NCBI GenBank assembly: GCA_029266735.1
Contig: JAQSWG010000009.1
Coordinates: 1 to 38,578, forward strand
Source of the DNA: Ornithinibacter sp.
GTDB taxonomy: Bacteria > Actinomycetota > Actinomycetes > Actinomycetales > Dermatophilaceae
DNA length: 38,578 bases
Direction: 5' to 3'
In this document: one piece after another, positions 1-7,218 of the stretch
How the letters are laid out: each line of letters begins with the position of its first letter
Numbering within the stretch: position 1 is the stretch's first letter
The notes under the pieces: generated by a model
What the model saw: only the letters and a program-made list of their open reading frames with translations
Told to the model about the DNA's origin: nothing
Databases searched by the model: none
Program-made: the position numbers and the translations under genes

Positions 1-1
1 G

Positions 2-349
2 GAGGCGGTCAGGGTGGCCGACGACCCGGACACGGCCGTCATCACCTCGAACTACGGCGAGGCGGGGGCCGTCGACCGGTTCGGCCCGCCGCTGGGACTT
101 CCCGTGCCCCACTGCGGCCACAACCACCTGGGCACCCTGCCGGGCCCGCCCGAGGGAACGCGCACGGCGGTGCTCGTCGGCTACCAGGGGCCGCTGGTCG
201 AGGACCTGTTCACCTCGTGCGAGGTCGTGGGCAGGCTCGACAACGGCTCGGGCGTCGCCAACGAGGAGCAGCAGGCACCCGTGGCGGTGTGCAGGGACCC
301 CGTGGTGCCCTGGTCCCAGCTCTGGCCGCGTCTCGAGCACCTCGACTGA
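2..349 (+). CDS. Glycosyltransferase family 39-like membrane protein, C-terminal end (partial)
   Basis: The reading frame is open from base 2 and stops with TGA at 347-349, so the gene begins outside the window. About 115 residues remain. They resemble the extracytoplasmic tail of actinobacterial ArnT/PMT-like (GT39) membrane glycosyltransferases: a block reading ITSNYGEAG, then GHNH, and near the end DNGSGVANEEQ, a VCRDP segment and a closing LWPRLEHLD. No transmembrane helix lies in this piece, which fits the soluble end of such proteins. An internal GTG at 14 is probably not a start. These enzymes use polyprenyl-phosphate sugars at the membrane; the donor and acceptor here cannot be told from the tail. 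The family call rests on remembered similarity. Confidence 0.6.
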   Translation, partial: EAVRVADDPDTAVITSNYGEAGAVDRFGPPLGLPVPHCGHNHLGTLPGPPEGTRTAVLVGYQGPLVEDLFTSCEVVGRLDNGSGVANEEQQAPVAVCRDPVVPWSQLWPRLEHLD

Positions 350-482
350 CTGCTCTCTGTCACCGCCGAAGGTGGGATCCGGCTGGAGGCGCCGTCGTGC
401 GGCTGGCTCCTCGCGGGCCGGCATCCGCGCAGTTCACGACCTGCTCGCCGACCGAAAACCTCCCTTTCCGGTCACGATTTGG

Positions 483-511
483 TTGCGGGCGGTCCAACGG
501 GTCCCTAGAGT
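483..511 (+). promoter_or_regulatory. Candidate sigma-70-type promoter of the ABC importer operon
   Basis: TTGCGG (483-488) and TAGAGT (506-511) are separated by exactly 17 bases, a good match to a housekeeping promoter. Transcription would start near 518, about 54 bases before the ATG at 572. The gap 350-571 otherwise holds no gene that I can support. Confidence 0.5.
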
Positions 512-571
512 GCGCAAAGGGCTCCACCGAGCCGCCCGCGGGGCGAGCCGCCCAGAACCGGAGGTCAGGAC

Positions 572-1720
572 ATGACAGCACCCTTCACACGCAGCCTCGG
601 CACCCTCGCCGTGGCGGGCGTGGCCGCGATGGCCATCGCGGCCTGCGCGCCGCCCAGCGACGACGAGAGCCCTGCGGCGTCCGGGACGGGGTCCGGCGCC
701 GTCGACGCGAAGACGGCCACCTCCGCGGAGGCGTTCGGCGGCATGGAGGCGCTCGTCAGCGCCGCGAACGCGGAGGGTGCGCTCAACGTCATCGCCCTCC
801 CGCCGGACTGGGCGAACTACGGCGAGGTCATCAAGGGCTTCCAGGCCAAGTACCCGGACATCACCGTCACGAGCGACCAGCCCGACGCGAGCAGCGCCGA
901 CGAGATCGCGACGGCGGAGCGGCTCAAGGGGCAGAGCGGGGCACCCGACGTCTTCGACCTCGGCGCCGCGGTCGCCCTCGCCAACACCGACATGTTCGCC
1001 CCCTACAAGGTGGCGACGTGGGACGACATCCCGTCCGACTTCAAGGACGCCGACGGGACCTGGGTCAACGACTACGGCGGCTACATGAGCATCGGCTACG
1101 ACTCCGCCAAGGTGCCCGCGCCGACGACGGTCGCCGACCTCCTCAAGGCCGACTACAAGGGCAAGGTGGCCCTCAACGGAAACCCGACCGAGGCCGGCGC
1201 AGCGTTCGCCGGCGTCCAGATGGCCTCGATCGCCCAGGGCGGCACGGCCGGTGACCTCGCCAAGGGCGTCGACTTCTTCGCGCAGCTCAACGACGCCGGG
1301 AACTTCCTCCCGGTCGACCCGACGCCCGCCACGGTGGAGTCGGGCCAGACGCCGCTCGTCATCGACTGGGACTACCTCAACGCCAGCCTGTCGGCCAAGC
1401 TCCCGACGTGGAAGGTCCTCGTCCCCAAGGAGGCCGTCGTCGCCGGCTACTACTACCAGGCCGTCAACGCCGACGCGCCGCACCCGGCGGCGGCTCGCCT
1501 GTGGCAGGAGTACCTCTACTCCGACGAGGGCCAGAACCTGTGGCTCAAGGGCGGCGCCCGTCCCGTTCGCTTCGACGCCATGAAGACCGCAGGCACGCTC
1601 GACACCGCTGCGGCCGAGGCCCTCCCGCCCGTGGAAGGCACGGCCGTGGTCCCGACCCAGGCGGACTCCGACGCCGGCAAGGCCTACCTCGCCGAGAACT
1701 GGGCCAACGCCGTTGGCTGA
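572..1720 (+). CDS. ABC transporter substrate-binding lipoprotein
   Basis: Solute-binding component (382 aa) of an importer, probably anchored to the outer face of the membrane. The N-terminus is a signal peptide with a hydrophobic core and lipobox IAAC, so Cys25 would be lipidated after cleavage. A Ser/Gly/Asp-rich linker follows, then a family-1 extracellular binding-protein fold with PDVFDLG and a C-terminal YLYSDEGQNLW segment typical of the polyamine / iron / aminoethylphosphonate group. The ATG is preceded by GGAGG about eight bases upstream. It is the first gene of a four-gene operon with two permeases and an ATPase. The ligand cannot be read from sequence: spermidine/putrescine, thiamine, ferric iron and phosphonates are all carried by relatives. 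Confidence 0.9.
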   Translation: MTAPFTRSLGTLAVAGVAAMAIAACAPPSDDESPAASGTGSGAVDAKTATSAEAFGGMEALVSAANAEGALNVIALPPDWANYGEVIKGFQAKYPDITVTSDQPDASSADEIATAERLKGQSGAPDVFDLGAAVALANTDMFAPYKVATWDDIPSDFKDADGTWVNDYGGYMSIGYDSAKVPAPTTVADLLKADYKGKVALNGNPTEAGAAFAGVQMASIAQGGTAGDLAKGVDFFAQLNDAGNFLPVDPTPATVESGQTPLVIDWDYLNASLSAKLPTWKVLVPKEAVVAGYYYQAVNADAPHPAAARLWQEYLYSDEGQNLWLKGGARPVRFDAMKTAGTLDTAAAEALPPVEGTAVVPTQADSDAGKAYLAENWANAVG

Positions 1721-2597
1721 TGCCCCTCCCAGGAGGGCACCCGGTGGCCGGCGGCCATCGGGTGCCCTCCTCGGTGTCGTCCCGTTCTTCGCATACACGA
1801 CCGTCTTCCTGCTCATCCCGACCCTCGTCGTCCTCGTCGGCGCGTTCCTCGACGACGACGGCGGCTTCACCCTGGACAACCTCTCGGCCCTCTCCGAGCC
1901 GGTCGTGGTCCGCGCCCTGCGCCAGTCGGTGGTCCTGTCTGCCGTCACGGCGGCGGTCGGCGCGGTGCTCGGCGCCGTCCTCGCGTATGCCGTGAGCACG
2001 GCGAAGGTCGATGGCGTCACGAAGCGGTTCGTCACGTCGCTGTCCGGGGTGCTGGCCCAGTTCGGCGGAGTGGCGCTCGCGTTCGCCTTCATCGCCTCCT
2101 TCGGCGCGACAGGTCTCATCAGCGTGTGGCTGCGCGGGGTGGGAGTCGACCCGGGGACAGGTCTGTGGCTCTACGAGTGGAACTCCGGCCTCATGCTCGT
2201 CTACCTCTACTTCCAGGTGCCCCTCATGCTCATCGTCTTCCTCCCGGCCGTCGAGGGGTTGCGGCCCCAGTGGCGGGAGGCGACCGAGACCCTGGGCGGC
2301 ACGACGTGGACCTACTGGCGGCGGGTCGCGGGGCCCATCCTCTTCCCCTCCTTCGTCGGTGCCACCCTGCTGCTCTTCACCAACGCCTTCTCGGCGTACG
2401 CCACCGCGGCGGCGCTCGTGTCGCAGTCGTCTCCGCTGCTGCCGCTCCTCATCGGTGGGTCGCTGCGTTCCGAGGTCATCCTGGGCCAGGAGAACGTCGG
2501 CAAGGCGATGGCCCTGGCGATGATCGTCGTCGTCGCCGTCGTCATGACGGCCTACGCCTGGCTCGACAAGCGCTCGAGCCGCTGGATGCCCCGGTGA
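1713..2597 (+). CDS. ABC transporter permease (PotB-like)
   Basis: Inner-membrane permease subunit, 294 aa as called. The frame has no ATG or GTG near its 5' end. A TTG at 1713, overlapping the end of the binding-protein gene by 8 bases, is the only plausible start before the first membrane helix (GVVPFFAYTTVFLLIP, from about residue 21). No clear Shine-Dalgarno is visible, so translation is probably coupled to the upstream gene. About six hydrophobic segments follow. The cytoplasmic EAA-type loop is recognisable around TETLGGTTWTYWRRVAGP, the contact site for the ATPase. A long perfect-but-one hairpin lies inside codons 7-20. The gene ends in a GTGA overlap with the next permease. Confidence 0.85.
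   Translation: MADAPPRRAPGGRRPSGALLGVVPFFAYTTVFLLIPTLVVLVGAFLDDDGGFTLDNLSALSEPVVVRALRQSVVLSAVTAAVGAVLGAVLAYAVSTAKVDGVTKRFVTSLSGVLAQFGGVALAFAFIASFGATGLISVWLRGVGVDPGTGLWLYEWNSGLMLVYLYFQVPLMLIVFLPAVEGLRPQWREATETLGGTTWTYWRRVAGPILFPSFVGATLLLFTNAFSAYATAAALVSQSSPLLPLLIGGSLRSEVILGQENVGKAMALAMIVVVAVVMTAYAWLDKRSSRWMPR
1731..1771 (+). promoter_or_regulatory. Long intragenic hairpin after the binding-protein stop
   Basis: Arms 1731-1749 and 1753-1771 are 19 bases each with one mismatch and a 3-base loop (GGC). The left arm begins AGGAGGGCACCC and the right arm ends GGGTGCCCTCCT. It starts 11 bases after the TGA of the binding-protein gene, inside the first codons of the permease. Such structures in importer operons typically protect the upstream message or limit read-through, giving more binding protein than permease. 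No U tract follows, so it is not a canonical terminator. Confidence 0.7.
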
Positions 2598-3475
2598 CCG
2601 GCCAGCGCGCCGCGGTGCGCCGGCGGCAGACGGTCCTGCGATGGCTCGTCATCATGGCGGCGCTGGTGTTCTTCTTCCTCCCCCTGGTGGGCGCCTTCGA
2701 GTTCACGACCCAGGGTCCGGGAGGAACGGGGCGCTCGGCAGACACCTGGCGACGGTTGTTCGACATCGACGCGATCTCCGTGGAGTACCCCGTGCTCCGG
2801 CGGGGGTTCCTGGCATCGGTCGGCCTCGCCGTCATCACCGTCGTCCTCATGCTCGCGCTGCTCGTGCCCACCATGACGTGGGTCCGCCTCCGCCTTCCTG
2901 GGCTCTCCCGCACGGTCGAGTTCATCTGCCTGCTCCCGCTGACCGTGCCGGCCATCGTCCTCGTCGTGGGGCTCACCCCGGTGTATGCCTGGGTCTACTA
3001 CCTGCTGGGCTCCTCGGCGTTGTGGCTCGGGCTCGCCTACGTCGTCCTCGTGCTGCCCTACGCCTACCGGTCGATCGACGCCGGCCTGCGGGCCATCGAC
3101 GTGCGAACCCTCGCCGAGGCAGCTCGTTCGCTCGGCGCGAGCTGGTTCACCGTCCTGCGCCGGATCGTGCTTCCCAACCTCCGCACGGCCGTCCTGTCGG
3201 CGTCGTTCCTGTCGGTGGCGCTCGTGCTCGGCGAGTTCACCATCGCCTACCTGTTCAGCAAGAAGAACCTCCAGGTGGCCATGTTCGAGCTCGGCAAGTC
3301 CGACGCGAAGATCTCGGTGGCCGTCGGGCTCGTTGCCCTCGCCTTCGGCTTCGCGGTGCTCTTCGCCCTGTCCTTCGTCGGCACGAGCCCGCCGGGCATC
3401 TCACCTCTGGCCCGGCTCCGGCGCCCCCGCGCCGACGCAGGGTCCCTGTCCGACGACAAGGAGCCGGTCCCATGA
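2594..3475 (+). CDS. ABC transporter permease (PotC-like)
   Basis: Second permease subunit, 293 aa from a GTG at 2594 that overlaps the TGA of the first permease (GTGA). The frame is open further upstream, but that part is read opposite the first permease and is not protein-like. The N-terminus is basic (RAAVRRRQ) followed by a helix WLVIMAALVFFFLPLVG. Several more helices follow, and the EAA loop appears as LAEAARSLGASWFTVLRRIVLPNL about two-thirds along, close to the family consensus EAAxxLGAxxxxxFxxIxLP. It pairs with the upstream permease to form the membrane channel. The last codons overlap the ATPase gene (ATGA). Confidence 0.85.
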   Translation: MTGQRAAVRRRQTVLRWLVIMAALVFFFLPLVGAFEFTTQGPGGTGRSADTWRRLFDIDAISVEYPVLRRGFLASVGLAVITVVLMLALLVPTMTWVRLRLPGLSRTVEFICLLPLTVPAIVLVVGLTPVYAWVYYLLGSSALWLGLAYVVLVLPYAYRSIDAGLRAIDVRTLAEAARSLGASWFTVLRRIVLPNLRTAVLSASFLSVALVLGEFTIAYLFSKKNLQVAMFELGKSDAKISVAVGLVALAFGFAVLFALSFVGTSPPGISPLARLRRPRADAGSLSDDKEPVP

Positions 3476-4521
3476 CCGTCGACCGCCGGGGTAGCGCCGT
3501 CCACCTCACCGACCTGCGCCGGGTCTACGGCGGCGTGGCCGCCCTCGACGGACTGACGCTGCACATCGAGCCGGGTGAGTTCGTCGCGCTCCTGGGCCCC
3601 TCGGGCTGCGGCAAGACCACCGCACTCCGATGCCTTGCGGGCCTCGAGGACCCCGACTCCGGCAGCGTGGAGGTCGGCGGCCGGGACCTCACGCGGGTCC
3701 CGACGAACAAGCGGGACATGGGGATGGTCTTCCAGGCCTACAGCCTCTTCCCGCACATGACCGCCCGCCAGAACGTCGAGTTCGGGCTCGAGATGCGCGG
3801 CCGCGGCAGGGCGGTGCGGCGCGAGCGGACGGACGAGATGCTCGACCTCGTCGGCCTCGGCGCGCACGCCGAGAAGTACGCGCACCAGCTCTCCGGTGGG
3901 CAGCAACAGCGTGTGGCACTCGCCCGGGCGCTCGCGATCGAGCCGCAGGTCCTGCTCCTCGACGAGCCCCTGTCCGCGCTCGATGCCAAGGTGCGCGGCC
4001 AGCTGCGGGACGAGATCCGCCGCATCCAGCTCGAGGTCGGCACGACGACGCTCTTCGTGACGCACGACCAGGAGGAGGCGCTGGCGGTCGCCGACCGCGT
4101 CGGCGTCATGTCCGTGGGGCGGCTCGAGCAGCTCGCGCCACCCGCCGAGCTCTACACCGCTCCGCGCAGCCCGTTCGTGGCGGACTTCGTAGGGCTGACC
4201 AACCGCATCCCGGCCCGCATCGAGGGCTCGACGGGTCACCTCCTCGGCGGCACCGTCCCGCTCCTGCCCGGCTCGTCGGGCGGGCCGGAGGCGGTCGTGC
4301 TGGTGCGACCCGAAGGAGTCCACATCGCCCACGACGCCGAGGGGACGGCATCCGTCGTCAGCGCCAGCTTCCTCGGTGGCCACGGTCGCGTCATCGTGAG
4401 GACCCCCGACGACGGCCTCGTCACCGTGCAGGTGCCCAACACCGACGTGACGGGCTTCCGGGTCGGCGACCCGGTTCGGCTGTCACCGAGGGGGGACGCC
4501 GCCCTCGCCGTGGGCGACTGA
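3472..4521 (+). CDS. ABC transporter ATP-binding protein (PotA/FbpC-like)
   Basis: ATPase subunit (349 aa) that powers the importer from the cytoplasmic side. Walker A GPSGCGKTT is at residues 42-50, signature LSGGQQQR begins at about 140, Walker B LLLDEP follows at about 161-166, and the H-loop reads LFVTHDQEEA. The C-terminal third (about 235-349) has the make-up of a TOBE domain, as in PotA, FbpC and MalK relatives. The ATG at 3472 overlaps the permease stop in ATGA, with AAGGAG eight bases upstream. Clustering with a PotD-like binding protein and PotB/PotC-like permeases makes an importer certain; the substrate stays open. Confidence 0.93.
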   Translation: MTVDRRGSAVHLTDLRRVYGGVAALDGLTLHIEPGEFVALLGPSGCGKTTALRCLAGLEDPDSGSVEVGGRDLTRVPTNKRDMGMVFQAYSLFPHMTARQNVEFGLEMRGRGRAVRRERTDEMLDLVGLGAHAEKYAHQLSGGQQQRVALARALAIEPQVLLLDEPLSALDAKVRGQLRDEIRRIQLEVGTTTLFVTHDQEEALAVADRVGVMSVGRLEQLAPPAELYTAPRSPFVADFVGLTNRIPARIEGSTGHLLGGTVPLLPGSSGGPEAVVLVRPEGVHIAHDAEGTASVVSASFLGGHGRVIVRTPDDGLVTVQVPNTDVTGFRVGDPVRLSPRGDAALAVGD

Positions 4522-4548
4522 GCCAGGGGTCGCCGTCGGCAGCACGCA

Positions 4549-4587
4549 CCGGTGCCCGGCACGGAAGGGATCCGTACCGGGCACCGG
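4549..4587. terminator. Bidirectional terminator hairpin between convergent genes
   Basis: Arms 4549-4564 and 4572-4587 pair over 16 bases with one mismatch around a 7-base loop. The left arm begins CCGGTGCCCGG and the right arm ends CCGGGCACCGG. It lies between the ATPase stop (4521) and the fasciclin gene stop (4631), as expected for a shared terminator. No U run follows, which is common in high-GC actinobacteria. Confidence 0.75.
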
Positions 4588-4630
4588 GAGTGGAGTGCTG
4601 CGGACGAGGGTCCGCGGCGCTCGCCGAAGG

Positions 4631-5209
4631 TCACTTCGGCATGAGCACCCCGTCGATGACGTGGATGACTCCGTTGCTCGCGTCGACGTCCGTGGCGGTG
4701 ACGTTCACCGTGCCACCCGCCGCATCGGTGAGGGAGACGGCGTCGCCGTCGACGTTCACCGTGAGCTCCCCGCCCTGGACCGTCGCCACCTTCTGCCCGT
4801 CGAGCTTCACGACGTCGGCAGCCAGGACCTCGCCCTCCACCACGTGGTAGGTGAGGATCTGGGTCAGGTCACCCTTGGGGTCCTTGAGGAGGGTGTCGAC
4901 CGTGCCGGCCGGGAGCTTCTCGAAGGCGGCGTCCGTCGGGGCGAAGACCGTGTACGGCCCGGCTCCCTTGAGCGTCTCCACGAGGCCGGCTGCCTCGAGG
5001 GCGGCGGCGAGGGTGGTGAAGTCGCCGGCGGCCACAGCCGTGTCGACGATGTCCCCGGCGGCCATCGACTCGGTCGGCGACGGGGACGGCGAGGCGGAGG
5101 TCGTGGCCGGCGCAGGGGCGGCGGCGGCCGTGTCGGTGTCATCGCTGCCGCAGGCAGCGGTCGTGAGGGCCAGGGCGAGTACCGCGGCCACGGGAAGGAT
5201 GCGTCGCAT
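4631..5209 (-). CDS. Fasciclin (FAS1) domain lipoprotein
   Basis: Surface lipoprotein, 192 aa from the ATG at 5209. The open frame extends to 5299, but the residues from 5209 onward ([10 protein letters not shown]...) form a classic lipoprotein signal with lipobox TTAAC, and AAAGGA stands just upstream. A low-complexity linker of Ala, Thr, Ser and Pro follows. A single FAS1 domain then runs to the C-terminus, with the H1 motif [11 protein letters not shown], a central YH(V)VEG and the H2 motif [11 protein letters not shown]. The family includes mycobacterial MPT70/MPT83 and mediates adhesion or cell-envelope interactions. It is transcribed alone, away from the DUF2306/marR pair, and shares a terminator with the ABC operon. 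Confidence 0.9.
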   Translation of the reverse strand: MRRILPVAAVLALALTTAACGSDDTDTAAAAPAPATTSASPSPSPTESMAAGDIVDTAVAAGDFTTLAAALEAAGLVETLKGAGPYTVFAPTDAAFEKLPAGTVDTLLKDPKGDLTQILTYHVVEGEVLAADVVKLDGQKVATVQGGELTVNVDGDAVSLTDAAGGTVNVTATDVDASNGVIHVIDGVLMPK

Positions 5210-5314
5210 GGGAGGGGTCCTTTCGGGAGGAGGTCTGACACCCCTACTTCCGCCAGATCCTCCCGGTTGGATGCGCCTGATTCGACAAAGTTTCGACAAT
5301 CCGCGCCGCGCGAC

Positions 5315-5830
5315 TCAGGCCGACAGCCCGGCCGGCACGTGGGGACGGCGGGCCCGCCCGTCGAGGCGCGCCGCCAGCCACGCCCCCACGACGACGAGGA
5401 CCGCCGTGCAGAGCACCACCGACACCCCGAAGGCGAGCGCACCTCCCGGCTGCGCCACGGCATACGTCGGCACCATCCGGCCGGGCACCGCCACGGCCGC
5501 GAGCATCGCACCAACGGCCCCGAGCCAGCTGCCGACCATGTTGCCGCGGTGCGCCTCGATGGCACCCCGCCGGGCGTTGACCACCCCGAGGGTCACCGTG
5601 ACGAGCGTGACCACCGACAGCACGTGGAGCCAGCTGAAGGCGCCCTCGTTGATGTCCCGGATCCAGAACGAGGTGATCGCCGTCCACAGCATGAGGACGA
5701 CCCACGCGCGGCCCAGAAGGCGGTGCCGCAGGTCGCCCTTGGGGCGGCGCCACACCTGGTAGCCGCCCAGCACGACGCTCGCGAGGGCCGCGGCGACGTG
5801 CGACACGAGGAGCAGGGTCCATGGGTGCAT
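5315..5830 (-). CDS. DUF2306 integral membrane protein
   Basis: Small polytopic membrane protein (171 aa) with about four to five helices, starting at the ATG at 5830. The open frame is longer upstream, but that part lies antisense-in-phase to marR and is Arg/Ala-rich shadow. DUF2306-like features are an early HRLLGRAWVV segment and SFWIRDINEGAFSWLHVLS, with His residues near helix ends. Function is unknown. The gene begins one base after the stop of marR, so the two are surely cotranscribed, and the regulator may control this protein. Confidence 0.75.
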   Translation of the reverse strand: MHPWTLLLVSHVAAALASVVLGGYQVWRRPKGDLRHRLLGRAWVVLMLWTAITSFWIRDINEGAFSWLHVLSVVTLVTVTLGVVNARRGAIEAHRGNMVGSWLGAVGAMLAAVAVPGRMVPTYAVAQPGGALAFGVSVVLCTAVLVVVGAWLAARLDGRARRPHVPAGLSA

Positions 5831-5831
5831 C

Positions 5832-6248
5832 TCAGACCTCCTGGAGTGCAGCGATGATGGGGCGGACGGTTGCCGCGAGTCGCTCGGGTTCGGTGCCCGT
5901 GGCACGCACCAGGCGGTCGAAACCGTCGCCCAGCGCCTCCCCCGCGGCCGCGAGCGCGGAACCGCCGCGCGCGGAGAGCCGGAGGCTGCGCCGGTTGCCG
6001 ACGGCGCGGCCGACGTCGAGGTAGCCGTCGCGCGCCAACCCCGCCACCATGCGGGAGACGGCGGCCTCGCTCGAGCCCAGGCGGCCCGCAAGGTCACGCT
6101 GCGTCATTCCGTCGGCCTCGGACACGTGGAGCAGGACGAGGAAGCGGGCATAGCTGAGCTCGCAGCCGGAGCGGGCCAACAGGGCGTCGGCCTGGCGGTC
6201 CATGACCGAGACGAGGATGTGCAGCTCATGCGCAAGGGAAGGCACCAC
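5832..6248 (-). CDS. MarR family transcriptional regulator
   Basis: Winged-helix regulator of 138 aa. Residues about 30-95 carry the MarR DNA-binding domain: ARFLVLLHVSEADGMTQRDLAGRLGSSEAAVSRMVAGLARDGYL, then a wing with VGNRRSLRLSARG. Flanking helices would form the dimer interface. Two consecutive GTG codons (6248 and 6245) are possible starts. Neither has a Shine-Dalgarno; the second lies exactly six bases after a weak -10 box, so a leaderless message is plausible. It is the first gene of a two-gene unit with the DUF2306 gene. A perfect palindrome in its own promoter suggests autoregulation. Confidence 0.88.
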   Translation of the reverse strand: MVPSLAHELHILVSVMDRQADALLARSGCELSYARFLVLLHVSEADGMTQRDLAGRLGSSEAAVSRMVAGLARDGYLDVGRAVGNRRSLRLSARGGSALAAAGEALGDGFDRLVRATGTEPERLAATVRPIIAALQEV

Positions 6249-6251
6249 TCA

Positions 6252-6280
6252 AGAGTTGCACCTGCAACTTGCAGTGTCAA
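6252..6280 (-). promoter_or_regulatory. marR promoter with embedded palindromic operator
   Basis: Read leftward, TTGACA (complement of 6275-6280) and AACTCT (complement of 6252-6257) are spaced by 17 bases. Between them lies a perfect inverted repeat, AGTTGCA-CC-TGCAACT (6254-6269), overlapping the -10 box. A third TTGCA follows at 6270-6274. The size and position are those of a MarR autorepression site. Its repressor is inferred from proximity. Confidence 0.65.
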
Positions 6281-6361
6281 GGCACCGCGACGGTGCGCTT
6301 CGCCATGGTCCCGTGCCCGGCTCCCCAGCACGGGGACCGCCCACCCGTCCCGCGCCCTCGC

Positions 6362-6367
6362 TACGCT
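6362..6367 (+). promoter_or_regulatory. -10 box of a probable leaderless deoD transcript
   Basis: TACGCT ends exactly six bases before the GTG at 6374, which would place the transcription start on the start codon. No Shine-Dalgarno is present. No convincing -35 box is seen. Confidence 0.5.
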
Positions 6368-6373
6368 GCCGCC

Positions 6374-7210
6374 GTGACCGACCCCGCCGCGACCGACCTC
6401 AACGACCGTGCGACCGACCCCTTCTCCGTGGCCGATGCGGCGGCGGCCGTCATCCGGGAGCGGACCGGGGCAGACCGGCACGACGTGGCCCTCATCCTCG
6501 GCTCCGGCTGGCGGGACAGCGCGGACCTCATCGGTGAGACCCTCGCGACGATCGACAACACCGACGTCCCCGGCTTCGGGAGGGCTGCGGTGACGGGCCA
6601 CTCGGGGGTCATGCGATCGGTCTCGATCGGGGACACCGGCCGGCGGGCCCTCGTCTACGGCACGAGGACCCACTACTACGAGGGGGAGGGTGTGCGGCCC
6701 GTCGTCCACGGCATCCGGACGGCGGCCGCAGCGGGGTGCACGACCGTCGTCATCACCAACGGCTGCGGCGGCCTGCGCCCGGAGTGGACACCGGGGACAC
6801 CGGTCCTCATCTCCGACCACATCAACCTCACGGCCACCTCTCCCATCGAGGGACCGACGTTCGTGGACCTCACCGAGGTCTACTCCACGCGGCTGCGCAC
6901 CATCGCCAAGGACGTCGACCCCACCCTCGACGAGGGGGTCTACGTGCAGTTCCGGGGGCCTCACTACGAGACGCCCGCCGAGGTGCGGATGGCCAAGCTC
7001 ATCGGTGGGGACCTCGTCGGCATGTCCACGTCCCTCGAGGCCATCGCCGCGCGACAGAGCGGACTCGAGGTCCTAGGGATCTCGCTCGTGACCAACGCCG
7101 CCGCCGGCTACTCCGAGACACCGCTGCACCACGACGAGGTCCTCGAGGCCGGCCGCGCGGCCGCCGAGCGCTGTGGTCGCCTGCTCGCCGACGTCGTCAG
7201 CCGGATCTGA
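6374..7210 (+). CDS. deoD: Purine nucleoside phosphorylase
   Basis: Cytosolic enzyme (278 aa) that cleaves purine (deoxy)nucleosides with phosphate to free base and (deoxy)ribose-1-phosphate. The sequence fits the trimeric PNP family: LGSGW at about 43-46 and GHSG at about 76-78 (phosphate site), HYYEG at 100-104, ITNGCGG, the FRGPHYETPAEVRM block that contains the purine-site region, and VGMSTSLEA then LVTNAAAGY near the end. The start is GTG 6374; the open frame upstream is not protein-like. It is followed after eight bases by the pmmB-type mutase, as in M. tuberculosis deoD-pmmB. The named symbol follows mycobacterial usage; punA would be equally valid. Confidence 0.93.
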   Translation: MTDPAATDLNDRATDPFSVADAAAAVIRERTGADRHDVALILGSGWRDSADLIGETLATIDNTDVPGFGRAAVTGHSGVMRSVSIGDTGRRALVYGTRTHYYEGEGVRPVVHGIRTAAAAGCTTVVITNGCGGLRPEWTPGTPVLISDHINLTATSPIEGPTFVDLTEVYSTRLRTIAKDVDPTLDEGVYVQFRGPHYETPAEVRMAKLIGGDLVGMSTSLEAIAARQSGLEVLGISLVTNAAAGYSETPLHHDEVLEAGRAAAERCGRLLADVVSRI

Positions 7211-7218
7211 GGGCGGCC

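Noticed and set aside
434..2119. Leftward open frame of 561 codons opposite the binding-protein and permease genes
   Set aside because: It is Arg/Gly/Val-rich with no domain, and its stop-free length follows from the GC-rich third positions of the real rightward genes, which have signal peptide, lipobox and operon logic.
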